Shown here in pieces: positions 54,301 to 63,603 of a stretch of 64,000 nt of DNA. Numbering within the stretch: position 1 is the first letter of the stretch; the number at the start of each line of letters is the position of its first letter. A program made the translations under genes and the position numbers. Location: contig ML133499.1 of NCBI GenBank assembly GCA_003864495.1, positions 2,170,001 through 2,234,000 on the forward strand, given 5' to 3'. This DNA comes from Nemopilema nomurai. Lineage: Eukaryota > Cnidaria > Scyphozoa > Rhizostomeae > Rhizostomatidae. The notes beneath the pieces are model-generated. The model was not told where the DNA came from and made no database searches. It worked only from the letters and a program-made list of their open reading frames with translations.

Positions 54301-54806
54301 TAGCAATAATCGAGAATGGTTTTGAGAGAGTATGACGAACCAGCTTAATTAACTTAATGGGAATGTCGTAGGAGTCATTTGCTTTACTTTCATCTAGATT
54401 AGCAATGATGTCATTTACTTCTTCAGGAGTCACAGGGTCTAGGAATATACTCTCAGGATTGTTATTGTGCATAAAATTAGAAAAGTGGACTGATGATGAC
54501 TTCATTTTTTCTTGTAGTTTTTGAGCTATTGTTGTGAAGTACTTATTGAATGAGTTTGCAATTGTTTTATTGTCCGAGACAAGTTTCCCATTTATCTGTA
54601 AATATAGGACATTACTTTTATTGTTTGACGTCCAAGCAGAAATGGCTGTCCTTGGTACCAAATGGGCACATTTTGTTGTTTGGACAGCTAAAGACATGCA
54701 TGTTGTTTTTGTCCCAAAAGATGAGAATTGGGAGAAAAACAATATACCTTTGCTAAGTGACTTTTATCTTAACACATTATTACCATCATTTTATTTAACT
54801 GAATAA
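51388..54806 (+). pseudogene. SWIM/YqaJ-nuclease-like protein, copy 2, split by a LINE
   Basis: Translation probably starts at MANQVISLSG (51418). Residues ~70-95 hold a SWIM finger (CECPRGQWLCSHMAA). Frame 51388-52119 breaks near 52075 and the protein continues in 52089-52550: RRLRLTGSNFGLVLGAVKRN, GGMHEEVACKQYEEKTG (Glu), FQCGYLGCSPDGIISSK (Asp), ALEIKCPWKYKD (ExK), NNSHNYWHQV. The frame resumes after the LINE at 54631 with QAEMAVLGTKWAHFVVWTAK, PLLSDFYLNTLLPSFY. All YqaJ-type catalytic residues (E, D, ExK) are kept, unlike copy 3. Apart from one shift and the LINE it is the best copy here. Confidence 0.8.
52551..54633 (-). mobile_element. 5'-truncated LINE (CR1/L2-like RT) inside the YqaJ gene
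   Basis: The minus strand encodes RT blocks: VTPEEVNDIIANLDESKAND, PIKLIKLV, FAKVTPIYKSKSKQEVGNYR, PISILPIFSKILEKLM, QYGFQKNKST (54742-54038), CIFLDLSKAFDTVNHSIL, then INCGVPQGSILGPLLFLLYI and DFRLFADDTSIL catalytic motifs (53895-53413). The thumb and C-terminus, with HCYNTRQSSDLGF and HWNSLPIELKNI, follow at 53329-52937. The 3' tail is a short (TTTGAG)n array, seen forward as CTCAAA repeats at 52551-52580. AGGTC and ACGTC flank it, a weak duplication. No endonuclease is present. Frame breaks near 54035, 53920 and 53420. Confidence 0.8.
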
Positions 54807-55500
54807 TCTTTTCCTATGTTTTAAGGATAAAAAGCAGCGATATTCACAGAAAGAGGAAATCCTTGACTCACATTATTGAAACATTTTAAATAATATAAAT
54901 GATCTAATTTTTTTTAAACAAGGGGGTTCAAGGTGTTCAGAAAGAAAGAAGTTGTTGTGTTGGGTTTTGTTGATGTAGTTTTAAAAATACACTAAATTTG
55001 ATTAAATTTTATATCTTCAACAGTTTCATTTTGATATGTCATATTCAACAGAGGTGTACCAAGAGGTTATAGGGAGGAGTAGCTTTGATTCACTTTGGGC
55101 AAATTTTATCTATCAACCCATCCACTCTATTGAATACCAACCTATGTATCAATAAATTAATAACAGGTTCATATTTTATTTGCACAAAAAAAATGAAATT
55201 TTTTAAATTGATATGTTCTGAATTAACAGTTTGTTGTCTGTTGTTTATTGTTATTAATCACTAGCTACACTATGATTTACTATGTGAATGCAAAAATCAC
55301 TTTTCACTGTTTTCATAGTCTATGCCACTGAATGTCAAAAGATGTATTTTGGACCAGATAAGTGTCTTATTAAAAGAGGAGGGTGTCTGACATACAGTTC
55401 ATGTATCAATGAATGGGGGGGGGGGGGGGGGGCAAACCTTGATCTTATGCAGTATATAAAAAATTACATATTTGGCAACAGGCAATATGCTATTAGTGTC
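54807..55500. other. Spacer between the YqaJ and transposase genes of ISL2EU-2
   Basis: AT-rich and without a supported gene. A G18 homopolymer lies at 55415-55432. Confidence 0.5.
55415..55432. repeat. Poly(G) tract of 18
   Basis: Eighteen consecutive G on the plus strand, unusual in AT-rich sequence. Confidence 0.95.
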
Positions 55501-56209
55501 TCACTACTTAAATATTCCACTTATAACTGGTGACTGCAGATCAACAAGGGCTGCACAAACTTGAACAATTTTATTAGCAAGTTGTCTTTGATTGGTCTCC
55601 AAAGCCTGCAATATTTTAAAAAATCGAACACGCGCAATTGCCCTCTCCACATGGATTCTTGATCTTGAAATTTTTCTTGAAAGTATGGCTTCAGCCTTGG
55701 TGAATCTTTCTTTGCCACTTAAAAAAGCAGGCAAATTGAGAGATACTCCTTGTGGCAGTATATCATGGAGAAGAAAACCCTTGTCTGCCAGTATAAGATC
55801 TCCAGTCTGCAAAATTTAAGAAACACAAAAAGCTCAAAAGTAAATTTCAAGACTGCTTTCAGAACATTACAACTTTATTTATTTTTGAGTGATTAGAAAC
55901 AAAATATTACATTTGGGGATTAACAATTTGGCATTATTCGCTAAATACATTTGGAAAAATATATTTTGTTGTGCATCATTTACTTAAATTCAAATACAGG
56001 AAACTATTCTAACTGGACTTCAGTTGATTTTGTGCAGAAACTGCAATTTGGTTAAAAAATTTAAATTTGATATTATATGCATGTTTAGGTGTTACAAGTA
56101 GAGACTTCTTCCCCTTACCTTTAAATGGCTTAAAATATTAGATTCTTGGGTGACAACTTTATCACTGGTGCTTCCGGGATATCCCTCACTCACAAAGGTT
56201 ATTGCCCCG

Positions 56210-56635
56210 TGTTAAAAAGGTTTCCAAGCTTGCTGTTCTATGTTAATTCGCTGTTTGTATAGTAATCAACGCTTATATTGCACTCAGATATTGGCTTTTG
56301 CACATGCACTTGCATTTAAATTCTTAGCATTTTTAGGGAGAAAAGATTTTCCTCCCTATTGTATTCACTTAACTATATAACTCGTTATTATAATTTAGGA
56401 GCAGAGTGACGGAAGGAGCGTAGGAGATGGGTGAAGTATGAAAGAAGAAAAAGAGCGAAAACGAAGAGAAAAATAAGCGGATTGAAAGTGTTATCGAGAG
56501 AACGTTTAGGAGGCCTTCGCAACGCATCGCAGTTGTTTTAAGATTTATTTATAACCAGTTTGTTATTCAAGGTTTTATTCCTTTTCTTATTGTTGAACTC
56601 AGCGCCGAAAGGGCAAATTGCTGCCTTTTCGAACA
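56210..56635 (+). repeat. BEL 5' LTR (426 bp)
   Basis: It begins TGTTAAAAAGG and ends TTTTCGAACA. Against the 3' LTR it shows C/G at 56238, one extra C in GGAGCAGAG and G/A in GATGGGTG. Confidence 0.95.
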
Positions 56636-56653
56636 TGGTCCACCGAGCCGGAT
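56636..56653 (+). promoter_or_regulatory. BEL primer-binding site
   Basis: TGGTCCACCGAGCCGGAT directly follows the 5' LTR. TGG is the complement of the tRNA CCA end. The rest is close to, but not identical with, the usual 3' end of an animal tRNA-Tyr; the exact tRNA is not settled. Confidence 0.7.
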
Positions 56654-56672
56654 TGAAGATCGATACATTGTA

Positions 56673-58172
56673 ATGGTTCTTAGTATGGATCTTGCCCAGC
56701 AGAAAAGAATTCGGGCTGGAGTGCGGGCTTCAGTGTCAAGATTGATTACGAAGATTGAACGATGCTTGTTGGCATACAGTGACGACACAGACAGGAAGAC
56801 CTTGCGGCAGTTGAAAGGACAACTTGAGGAGAAAGAAAAGTTTTTGAAGAAACTTGACCAAGATATTTTGGTTCACGTTAGCGAAGATGAGGGGAGCGAG
56901 GATGCTTGTGAAAATGAAATTGAGGATGCAGCCAAATTCAATGAAAGAATAGGCCTTCTTAGTCTGACTATTTCGGATCAACTTGAGCAGACGGCAAATA
57001 ATCTGACTAGTCCAGTAACACCAAGCAGCATATCAACGGAATCAAGTGAATCGTCAGCAAGAAAAGCGAGAGTAAAGCTACCACAGCTCGAGGTTAAGAA
57101 GTTTGGCGGCAAGGCCGAGGAATGGACAGAATTTTGGGACAACTTCGAAAGCAGTGTGCACGAAAACGATGAGCTTACGGCTGTGGATAAATTTTCGTAC
57201 TTAAAGTCCTTGTTGCTTGAACCGGCCAGGTCTGTAATTTCTGGATTCAAGTTAACAGCGGAAAATTACCAATCAGCGATTGATCTTCTTCGTCAACGAT
57301 ACGCAAAACCTGCGGTTATAAAGCGTGCCCATTTGAACAAGTTACTCACTACAGAGAAAATTCACAACGAAAACAACGTGCCGCGACTTCGTGCCCTTTA
57401 CGACTTGATCGAGACCAACATTCGCGGGCTTGATGCCTTGGGAATTGATGAGGATGCGTACTGTTCAGTTGTTGTGCCTGTTTTAATGGAAAAACTGCCT
57501 CAGGATTTCAGATTAAACATGATTAGAGGAGCAGCGAGTCCTTCATCTTATGAAGATTGGAGCGTTAGAAACTTGTTGGACGCGTTCAGGAGGGAGCTGG
57601 ATATAAGAGAAGTTCAGCAACCGATGCTTAGGGCGGCAGGAGGATCGACGGAACACGGGATTGCTAAATCAAGTTCAACGAGAGAGCCAGCAAGATCTGC
57701 AAGTGCCTTGATGACGAGCGACAGGAAGCCAAGATGCGCCTTTTGCAATGATTTTCACAAAGAAGAGGACTGTAAGAAGGTTTTAGATTTGAACGCTCGT
57801 AAGAATGTTTTGAGAAAATACGCTAGGTGTTTTCTGTGTTTAAAGAAAGGGCACAGGGTAGCTAATTGTCACTCTACGCAGTTGTGTAAGCATTGCATGG
57901 GCACTCACCATTGTACTATCTGTCCTAGAGTTATAGGTTGTGCGAATCCCAGCGCTTGTGTAGGCACGATAGGAACTAGTAACGGAGTCGTATTGCAAAC
58001 AGCCCAAGCGATTTTGAGTGGAGAAGGAGAGAAGAAAATGAGAGTTAGAGTTTTGTTTGATACTGGCTCACATCGTTCATTTGTTACTTCTAGTCTTGTT
58101 GACAGGTTGAAGTTGAAGGTAGTTGCAAATGAAAGCAATTGGAATAAGGGCATTTGGTGCAAGCACTCCTGA
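56673..58172 (+). CDS. BEL gag and aspartic protease
   Basis: The ATG lies 37 bp after the 5' LTR. The first ~115 residues are charged and coiled-coil-like. The DUF1759-type gag region follows (LPQLEVKKFGGKAEEWTEFW, FSYLKSLLLEPARSVISGF, LLRQRYAKPAVIKRAHLNKL). Next come zinc knuckles (CAFCNDFHKEEDC, CFLCLKKGHRVANC as CCHC, CKHCMGTHHC) near residues 350-415 and an aspartic protease start (VRVLFDTGSHRSFVTSSLV) near residue 464. The frame ends early at 58172. The protease/RT continuation is in another frame from about 58130, implying a one-base indel. Gag forms the particle and the protease cleaves the polyprotein (family knowledge). Confidence 0.92.
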   Translation: MVLSMDLAQQKRIRAGVRASVSRLITKIERCLLAYSDDTDRKTLRQLKGQLEEKEKFLKKLDQDILVHVSEDEGSEDACENEIEDAAKFNERIGLLSLTISDQLEQTANNLTSPVTPSSISTESSESSARKARVKLPQLEVKKFGGKAEEWTEFWDNFESSVHENDELTAVDKFSYLKSLLLEPARSVISGFKLTAENYQSAIDLLRQRYAKPAVIKRAHLNKLLTTEKIHNENNVPRLRALYDLIETNIRGLDALGIDEDAYCSVVVPVLMEKLPQDFRLNMIRGAASPSSYEDWSVRNLLDAFRRELDIREVQQPMLRAAGGSTEHGIAKSSSTREPARSASALMTSDRKPRCAFCNDFHKEEDCKKVLDLNARKNVLRKYARCFLCLKKGHRVANCHSTQLCKHCMGTHHCTICPRVIGCANPSACVGTIGTSNGVVLQTAQAILSGEGEKKMRVRVLFDTGSHRSFVTSSLVDRLKLKVVANESNWNKGIWCKHS

Positions 58173-59616
58173 GACAAAAGTAAGGCAAATTGTTGAAGTT
58201 TCATTGATGCCTATTGCTAATGATGCAAGTAAACAGGAAAGTATCACTCTTCGCTGTATTGTTGTAGATGAAATTTCAGAGATAAGTAATGAAAGGATTG
58301 ATCTTGTCAAGAATGATTATAGTCATCTCAGAAATATATGGTTTTCTGATGTTTGCAAGAGTGATGATACCCTGCAGGTTCAAGTGCTGGTTGGTGCAGA
58401 CCAACTTTGGTCAATTCAAGAGGACCAAACAATACGAGGGGGGCCTAATGAACCAGTAGCTCTTAGGACTAAATTAGGCTGGGTGATGTCAGGGCCTCTC
58501 AAAGGTAAGCATATTAATGATAATGATGTCAGTGTCAATCATGTGTCAGTTATTGAGTCTGACAGCCGTGGTGTTTCCATCAATGATTGTGTGGAAAAAA
58601 TTTGGGATTTAGATAGTATAGGAATCCGTGAGTGCAACGAAATTCAGGAGGAAGTATTAGATGATGTGAGGTTTGATGGAAACAGATACAGTACAAAGTT
58701 GCCTTGGAAAGTCAATCATGATCCCTTACCTTCTAATTATAGCACAAGCCTTGCCAGGCTCAAAACACAAGTCAGGAAATTGAAAGGTCAGCCAGAGGTG
58801 ATGAAAGAGTATGACAACATAATATCTGAGCAGTTGAAAGAAGGAATCATTGAAAGGGTCACAAATTTGGATTCAGGTAAGAATGTTCATTATTTGCCCC
58901 ACCAAGCAGTCATTAGAAATGAAGCAGAAACCACCAAGGTGCGGGTTGTTTTTGATGCATCGTCGAAGGAAAAGAAGGGGGGCACTTCCTTAAATGATTG
59001 CCTTCATATTGGTCCATCCCTTACACCTCTACTTTTTGATATCCTTGTCAGATTTAGGGAGAGAAGGATTGCATTGGTAGGAGACATACAGAAGGCATTT
59101 TTGCAAATATTGGTTGAACCCTCTGATAGGGATGTGTTGCGATTTCTTTGGGTAGAAGACATAAATGCAAGTGAATTGTCAGTCATAGAATACAGATATC
59201 GCACTCTTGTTTTTGGGGTAAACTCGTCTCCTTTTCTTCTTAATGCCATTCTCAGACATCACATTAGAATGTATGAAAAGCAAGACCCTGAATTTGTTAA
59301 GAATTTGTGCGAAAATTTTTATTGTGATGACCTGGTGACAGGATGTGATGATTTTGAAGAAGCCTCGCAGTTATACCAGAAGGCCAAATCACGACTTTTA
59401 GAAGGGGGTTTTCAGCTCAGAAAATGGAAAACCAATGAACCAGAATTACAGGCAGTAATTAGGGAGTCTGAAAAGGGAAACCAGGTGAATGAAAACAGTT
59501 GTGTTGAACAAACTTATGCTAAAGAGAAGCTTGGCCTAGAAGTAACAGCCACTGGGAAAACCAAGGTCTTAGGGATTGATTGGGATGTTGAGAAGGATAA
59601 GTTTGAGTTCAGCTAG
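58123..59616 (+). CDS. BEL protease end and reverse transcriptase
   Basis: From about 58130 the frame continues the protease (IGIRAFGASTPETK), then a linker (VLVGADQLWSI, RTKLGWVMSGPL). The RT follows: KVNHDPLPSNYSTSLARLKT, VHYLPHQAVIRNEAETTKVR, VVFDASSKEKKGGTSLNDCL, RRIALVGDIQKAFLQI, RDVLRFLWVED, FGVNSSPFLLNAILRHH and the catalytic YCDDLVTGC box. The first Met (58123) is unlikely to be the true start, since the region is translated as part of a polyprotein. A TAG at 59614 ends the frame where one base appears to be missing. Confidence 0.92.
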   Translation: MQMKAIGIRAFGASTPETKVRQIVEVSLMPIANDASKQESITLRCIVVDEISEISNERIDLVKNDYSHLRNIWFSDVCKSDDTLQVQVLVGADQLWSIQEDQTIRGGPNEPVALRTKLGWVMSGPLKGKHINDNDVSVNHVSVIESDSRGVSINDCVEKIWDLDSIGIRECNEIQEEVLDDVRFDGNRYSTKLPWKVNHDPLPSNYSTSLARLKTQVRKLKGQPEVMKEYDNIISEQLKEGIIERVTNLDSGKNVHYLPHQAVIRNEAETTKVRVVFDASSKEKKGGTSLNDCLHIGPSLTPLLFDILVRFRERRIALVGDIQKAFLQILVEPSDRDVLRFLWVEDINASELSVIEYRYRTLVFGVNSSPFLLNAILRHHIRMYEKQDPEFVKNLCENFYCDDLVTGCDDFEEASQLYQKAKSRLLEGGFQLRKWKTNEPELQAVIRESEKGNQVNENSCVEQTYAKEKLGLEVTATGKTKVLGIDWDVEKDKFEFS

Positions 59617-59621
59617 ACAGA

Positions 59622-60509
59622 ATGATAGCAGATCTTCAGGACAAGGCAGCGACAAAAAGGAGTATCTTAAGTGCTTTAGCTAAGCTTTTTGATCCTCTGG
59701 GATTAGTGAGCCCATTGACAGTTAAGGCTAAATCTGTTTTTCAAGAATTGTGTGCCATGAAAATTGATTGGGATGATGACTTACCCTCTACAGCTAAGAA
59801 GAAAGTGTCATCTTGGATATCAGGTTTAAAGCATTTTCCCAAGATTTCCGTACCAAGATGCTTATATGGAGCTGATTCCAAGGAAATTAAGAGTTGCTAC
59901 TTGCATGGCTTTGGAGATGCCAGTTTGTCTGCTTATTGTGCCACAATATATATGGTATATGAAACTCCAAATGGTGTATGTTCCCAGCTTGTTTGTGCTA
60001 AGACTAGGATTGCACCATTGAAAGGCCACAGTATCCCAAGGCTTGAATTGCTTTCAGCTAGAATTTTAGCAAATCTGATGAAGACAGTGTATGATTCTCT
60101 TAGTTCTCAGGTACATATTGATGGTGTACGCTTCTGGTTGGATAGCAAAACGTCCTTATTTTGGATTCTGAATTCTGGGGAGTGGAAACAATTTGTGAGG
60201 CATCGTGTTAATGAAATTTTGACCAGCACAAATAAGGTTGATTGGGGTCATTGTCCGGGGGTGGAAAACCCTGCAGATATTGGATCCAGGGGGGTTTCAC
60301 CTGAGTCCTTGCAGACAAGTGAATTGTGGTGGCATGGTCCAAAATGGCTCAGGTTAGGGACAGCTCATTGGCCAAAAGGTATCATTTTAGAAAATTCGGA
60401 AGAGATTCAATCTGAATGCAGGAAGACAACAGCAGCACACATTGTCACAATTGCAGAAAAAACACCTGTTATTGATGTTCACAGATTCAGCTCTCTACAT
60501 CGGCTCTAA
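59622..60509 (+). CDS. BEL RT thumb/connection and RNase H
   Basis: Begins MIADLQDKAATKRSILSALA, LFDPLGLVSPLTVKAK, the conserved block after RT in BEL elements. RNase H-like positions follow in GFGDASLSAYCATIYM, LELLSARILANLM, VRFWLDSKTSLFWI (DSK), WGHCPGVENPADIGSRG (D at the end). The frame ends at 60509, where the polyprotein continues one base out of phase (LKVTAWVLRFKN). Upstream it also joins 58123-59616 out of phase. RNase H removes the RNA strand during reverse transcription. Confidence 0.9.
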   Translation: MIADLQDKAATKRSILSALAKLFDPLGLVSPLTVKAKSVFQELCAMKIDWDDDLPSTAKKKVSSWISGLKHFPKISVPRCLYGADSKEIKSCYLHGFGDASLSAYCATIYMVYETPNGVCSQLVCAKTRIAPLKGHSIPRLELLSARILANLMKTVYDSLSSQVHIDGVRFWLDSKTSLFWILNSGEWKQFVRHRVNEILTSTNKVDWGHCPGVENPADIGSRGVSPESLQTSELWWHGPKWLRLGTAHWPKGIILENSEEIQSECRKTTAAHIVTIAEKTPVIDVHRFSSLHRL

Positions 60510-60544
60510 AGGTTACAGCATGGGTTCTGAGGTTTAAGAACAAT

Positions 60545-62041
60545 ATGATTGCTAAGAGGAGAAATGAAACTGTTAATCGTGAGAATGATTTGAGCATAGA
60601 TGAATTGAACGAAGCAGAACGATACTGGATTTTAGAAAGCCAGAAACAATTATTGGAGAGCAAGATGGTTGAAAAGGTAGGACAACAACTTGGTTTGTTC
60701 AAGGAAAATGGTATTGTTAAATGCAAAGGTCGAATGGAAAATGCAGATTTGGAAATGAATGCCAAATTTCCCATTTTGTTGCCATCGGAACATCATTTCA
60801 CATGGCTTGTTACTGATTATTGTCATTACATTGCCGGTCACAATAAAGTTAGACAGACACTGAGTGAACTAAGAAGCAGATTTTGGGTAGTGCATGGAAG
60901 ACAGTATGTCAAAAAAGTTATACAAAAATGCAACGTTTGTCGAAGACATGAAGGTAAACCCTATTCACCACCTACTACTGCACCATTACCTGAACATCGT
61001 GTGCAGGAGGCACCACCCTTTAGTAATTGTGGACTAGATTTCGCAGGGCCACTGTATTACAAATCTGAATCAGGTGAAATGAGGAAGTCATATTTTGTAT
61101 TGTTCACTTGTTGTACATCACGAGCGGTGCATTTAGAACTGGTAAAAGATTTATCAGCACCTACATTCATCAGAAGTCTTCGTAAATTTACAGCTAGAAG
61201 AGGAGCACCTGCTTTAATAATTTCTGATAATGCTAAGACTTTCAAGGCTACTAAAAGGTTCATGGAAAGTCTTCATAATGATATAACGGTAAAGAATTTC
61301 TTGCTCATTCGTAGAATAAGATGGCATTTCAACCTGGAACTCAGCCCTTGGCAAGGAGGTATGTTTGAACGACTCATTGGTAGCACCAAGAGGTGCTTAC
61401 GAAAGGCCTTGGGCAGTGCCAGATTGACATATGATGAATTGTCTACAATTCTTATAGAAGTTGAAGCAATTCTAAATGCCAGGCCACTAACGTATTTATA
61501 TGATGAGTTAGGTGAAGAGCCACTAACTCCTGACCATCTGATTTTTGGAAGGAAATTGTTTTCTTTTGTTGACGGATTACCTGATGGTAAGGTTGACGAC
61601 ATTCCCTGTGATAAACGATTTTTTTATTTGACACAGAAATTATCTCACTTTTGGAGTAGGTGGCACAAGGAGTATTTGACAGAGCTTAGGGAATCACACA
61701 GACATGTTAGAGCAGGAGATAACATGCTAAATAAAGGAGACTTGGTTTTGGTGCAAGAAGATAAAATAAAACGTGGTATGTGGAAAATGGCAAAGGTGGT
61801 AGATTTGCTTCCAGGAAAAGATGGAGTTGTTCGGGGGGCCAAGGTTTGTGGCAATGTTAAGGGTAAGCCTGTTTATTTTAATCGACCGATACAAAAATTG
61901 TATCCATTGGAGTTATCTATTCCTGTAAACGTAGAATCGCAGAATGAGTTGGATTCTGGAGAGAGAGGGAGGAAACGCCCGCGGCGGTCGGCTGCAATTG
62001 ACTCCATGTGGCGCACGCGCACTATGCTTGACTCAGGGTGA
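60545..62041 (+). CDS. BEL integrase with C-terminal DUF5641-type region
   Basis: N-terminal LNEAERYWILESQKQLLE, then an HHCC finger (HHFTWLVTDYCHYIAGHNKV ... QKCNVCRRHEG). The core triad is GLDFAGPLYY (Asp), LIISDNAKTFKAT (Asp), GGMFERLIGSTKRCLRKALG (Glu). The C-terminal region has EPLTPDHLIFGRKLFSF, RFFYLTQKLSHFWSRWHKEY, KGDLVLVQED, KMAKVVDLLPGKDGVVRGAK, NRPIQKLYPLEL. Coding extends upstream in frame to about 60510 as the polyprotein continues. TGA at 62039-62041 lies 15 bp before the 3' LTR. Confidence 0.93.
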   Translation: MIAKRRNETVNRENDLSIDELNEAERYWILESQKQLLESKMVEKVGQQLGLFKENGIVKCKGRMENADLEMNAKFPILLPSEHHFTWLVTDYCHYIAGHNKVRQTLSELRSRFWVVHGRQYVKKVIQKCNVCRRHEGKPYSPPTTAPLPEHRVQEAPPFSNCGLDFAGPLYYKSESGEMRKSYFVLFTCCTSRAVHLELVKDLSAPTFIRSLRKFTARRGAPALIISDNAKTFKATKRFMESLHNDITVKNFLLIRRIRWHFNLELSPWQGGMFERLIGSTKRCLRKALGSARLTYDELSTILIEVEAILNARPLTYLYDELGEEPLTPDHLIFGRKLFSFVDGLPDGKVDDIPCDKRFFYLTQKLSHFWSRWHKEYLTELRESHRHVRAGDNMLNKGDLVLVQEDKIKRGMWKMAKVVDLLPGKDGVVRGAKVCGNVKGKPVYFNRPIQKLYPLELSIPVNVESQNELDSGERGRKRPRRSAAIDSMWRTRTMLDSG

Positions 62042-62055
62042 GTCAAGGAGGGGGG
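62042..62055 (+). promoter_or_regulatory. BEL polypurine tract
   Basis: A purine-rich run (GTCAAGGAGGGGG) between the integrase stop at 62041 and the 3' LTR, the expected plus-strand primer site. Confidence 0.75.
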
Positions 62056-62480
62056 TGTTAAAAAGGTTTCCAAGCTTGCTGTTGTATGTTAATTCGCTGT
62101 TTGTATAGTAATCAACGCTTATATTGCACTCAGATATTGGCTTTTGCACATGCACTTGCATTTAAATTCTTAGCATTTTTAGGGAGAAAAGATTTTCCTC
62201 CCTATTGTATTCACTTAACTATATAACTCGTTATTATAATTTAGGAGAGAGTGACGGAAGGAGCGTAGGAGATGAGTGAAGTATGAAAGAAGAAAAAGAG
62301 CGAAAACGAAGAGAAAAATAAGCGGATTGAAAGTGTTATCGAGAGAACGTTTAGGAGGCCTTCGCAACGCATCGCAGTTGTTTTAAGATTTATTTATAAC
62401 CAGTTTGTTATTCAAGGTTTTATTCCTTTTCTTATTGTTGAACTCAGCGCCGAAAGGGCAAATTGCTGCCTTTTCGAACA
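62056..62480 (+). repeat. BEL 3' LTR (425 bp)
   Basis: About 99.3% identical to the 5' LTR, followed by the second CCCCG. Confidence 0.95.
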
Positions 62481-63603
62481 CCCCGTTAGGAGCAACACCA
62501 ATGAGATATTTTGCTGTCAAATTATGCTTGTAGTTACTGTATACAAGATTTGCTGCTTCCAGGTCCTTCCTTGGGGCTGACAAACGGAACTCTGTACAGT
62601 CTAAAATGATGCGGCAGTTTGAAAAGTCACCAAAAGAATCAGGCATACTTGACTGATTCTTGGCAAGGGATGGAACATTTTGCATCAATTTTACAAAGAT
62701 AATCTCGTGTAGTAAATGAATATATGTATAGAATATATTGGTCATGGTTGTTCTGCTAACTCCAAATCTTTTAGCCAAATCAAAGAGTGGGACATCAAGC
62801 TTGAGCTTCATCAGGCAAACCAGAAGTTGATCAGAGTGACTTAAAGATTTGACTTCAAATCCATACCAATAGTTCAAAGGTTTGAAATGAGCCAAAAGTT
62901 GACTCAATTCTTCAAAAGCAACCTTAGTTAATGTTGGGTAATTCTGTATATCTTTATTATTCAAATTTTTATAACAAAAAACTTTGCCCTGGAGTTCCTT
63001 AATTTCTGCCATGGCTTCTTTTAAATCACCCTTTACTCCGGCAAGGTTCTGATCCAGATTGCAAACAGATCTTCAGTGGATGATTGCATCGTTATATCAA
63101 CACTGCTGCTCATGCTACTATATTCAGCCAAGTCTGTGGATGTTTCTCCCTCACCGGCCATATCTCCTGTAACCACGGTGGCTTCATGTTCACCTCTCGC
63201 TTTCTGAGCAGCTCTAGATTGGCGCTTTGGTTCTCGTTCATCACCCTCATTTCCCCTTAAATTCAAGCTTGGGATCGCAGTTCTCTTTAATCTAAGCCTT
63301 CGGAATTGGGCTGGTGTATCAGACCTTGGCTGAGAATAATCAGTTCTTTCGAAATGTTTCCCCCCACGAATGACGACTTTTTCGGAACGAACCCGGCACG
63401 ACGAATTCTGATCTCCCAAGCTTTCGAAAGCTTCTTGTCACTTGGAAATTCGTGAAACGACAAGTCGGGATTAATTTCTGAGTCTGAGTTGCAACCAAAC
63501 ACACAGCAGTACTTTGGCATCTCTATAATAATGTAAAACGCAACGCAAATCTACTTGAAATCGAAATAATTAATTGCTGTTTGTTTATGAGCACTTAGGC
63601 CAA

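Larger units (their letters stand above)
56210..62480 (+). mobile_element. Young BEL/Pao LTR retrotransposon, 6271 bp, CCCCG duplication
   Basis: LTRs at 56210-56635 and 62056-62480 (TGTTAAAAAGG to TTTTCGAACA) differ at only two substitutions and one indel. CCCCG lies at 56205-56209 and 62481-62485. A TGG-starting primer-binding site and a purine-rich tract sit at the inner LTR edges. The interior encodes gag, protease, RT, RNase H and integrase in the BEL order. Three single-base breaks separate an otherwise continuous polyprotein. It inserted in the transposase exon of ISL2EU-2. Confidence 0.95.
55504..63520 (-). pseudogene. THAP-DDE transposase, copy 2, interrupted by the BEL element
   Basis: THAP frame 63520-63370 (MPKYCCVFGCNSDSEINPDL, FHEFPSDKKLSKAWEIRIRR) shifts at a G-run near 63362 into KHFERTDYSQPRSDTPAQFR, RLRLKRTAIPSLNL. 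The Cys expected before KHF reads Arg/Gly. After another shift, 63012-62481 has the helical domain and ILDCTEFRLSAPRKD (first Asp), KYLIGVAPNGV. BEL (56210-62480) then intervenes. On its far side AITFVSEGYPGSTSDKVVTQ runs to a GTAAGG donor (56119). After an intron, 55812-55504 gives GDLILADKGFLLHDILPQGV (second Asp), RIHVERAIARVRFF (Glu). Catalytic residues are intact. Confidence 0.82.

Noticed and set aside
55288..55533. 81-residue plus-strand frame including poly(G)
   Set aside because: The Gly run comes from the G18 tract and no motif is present.
56636..56653. tRNA-like sequence after the BEL LTR
   Set aside because: It is only a primer-binding site complementary to a tRNA 3' end; no cloverleaf surrounds it.
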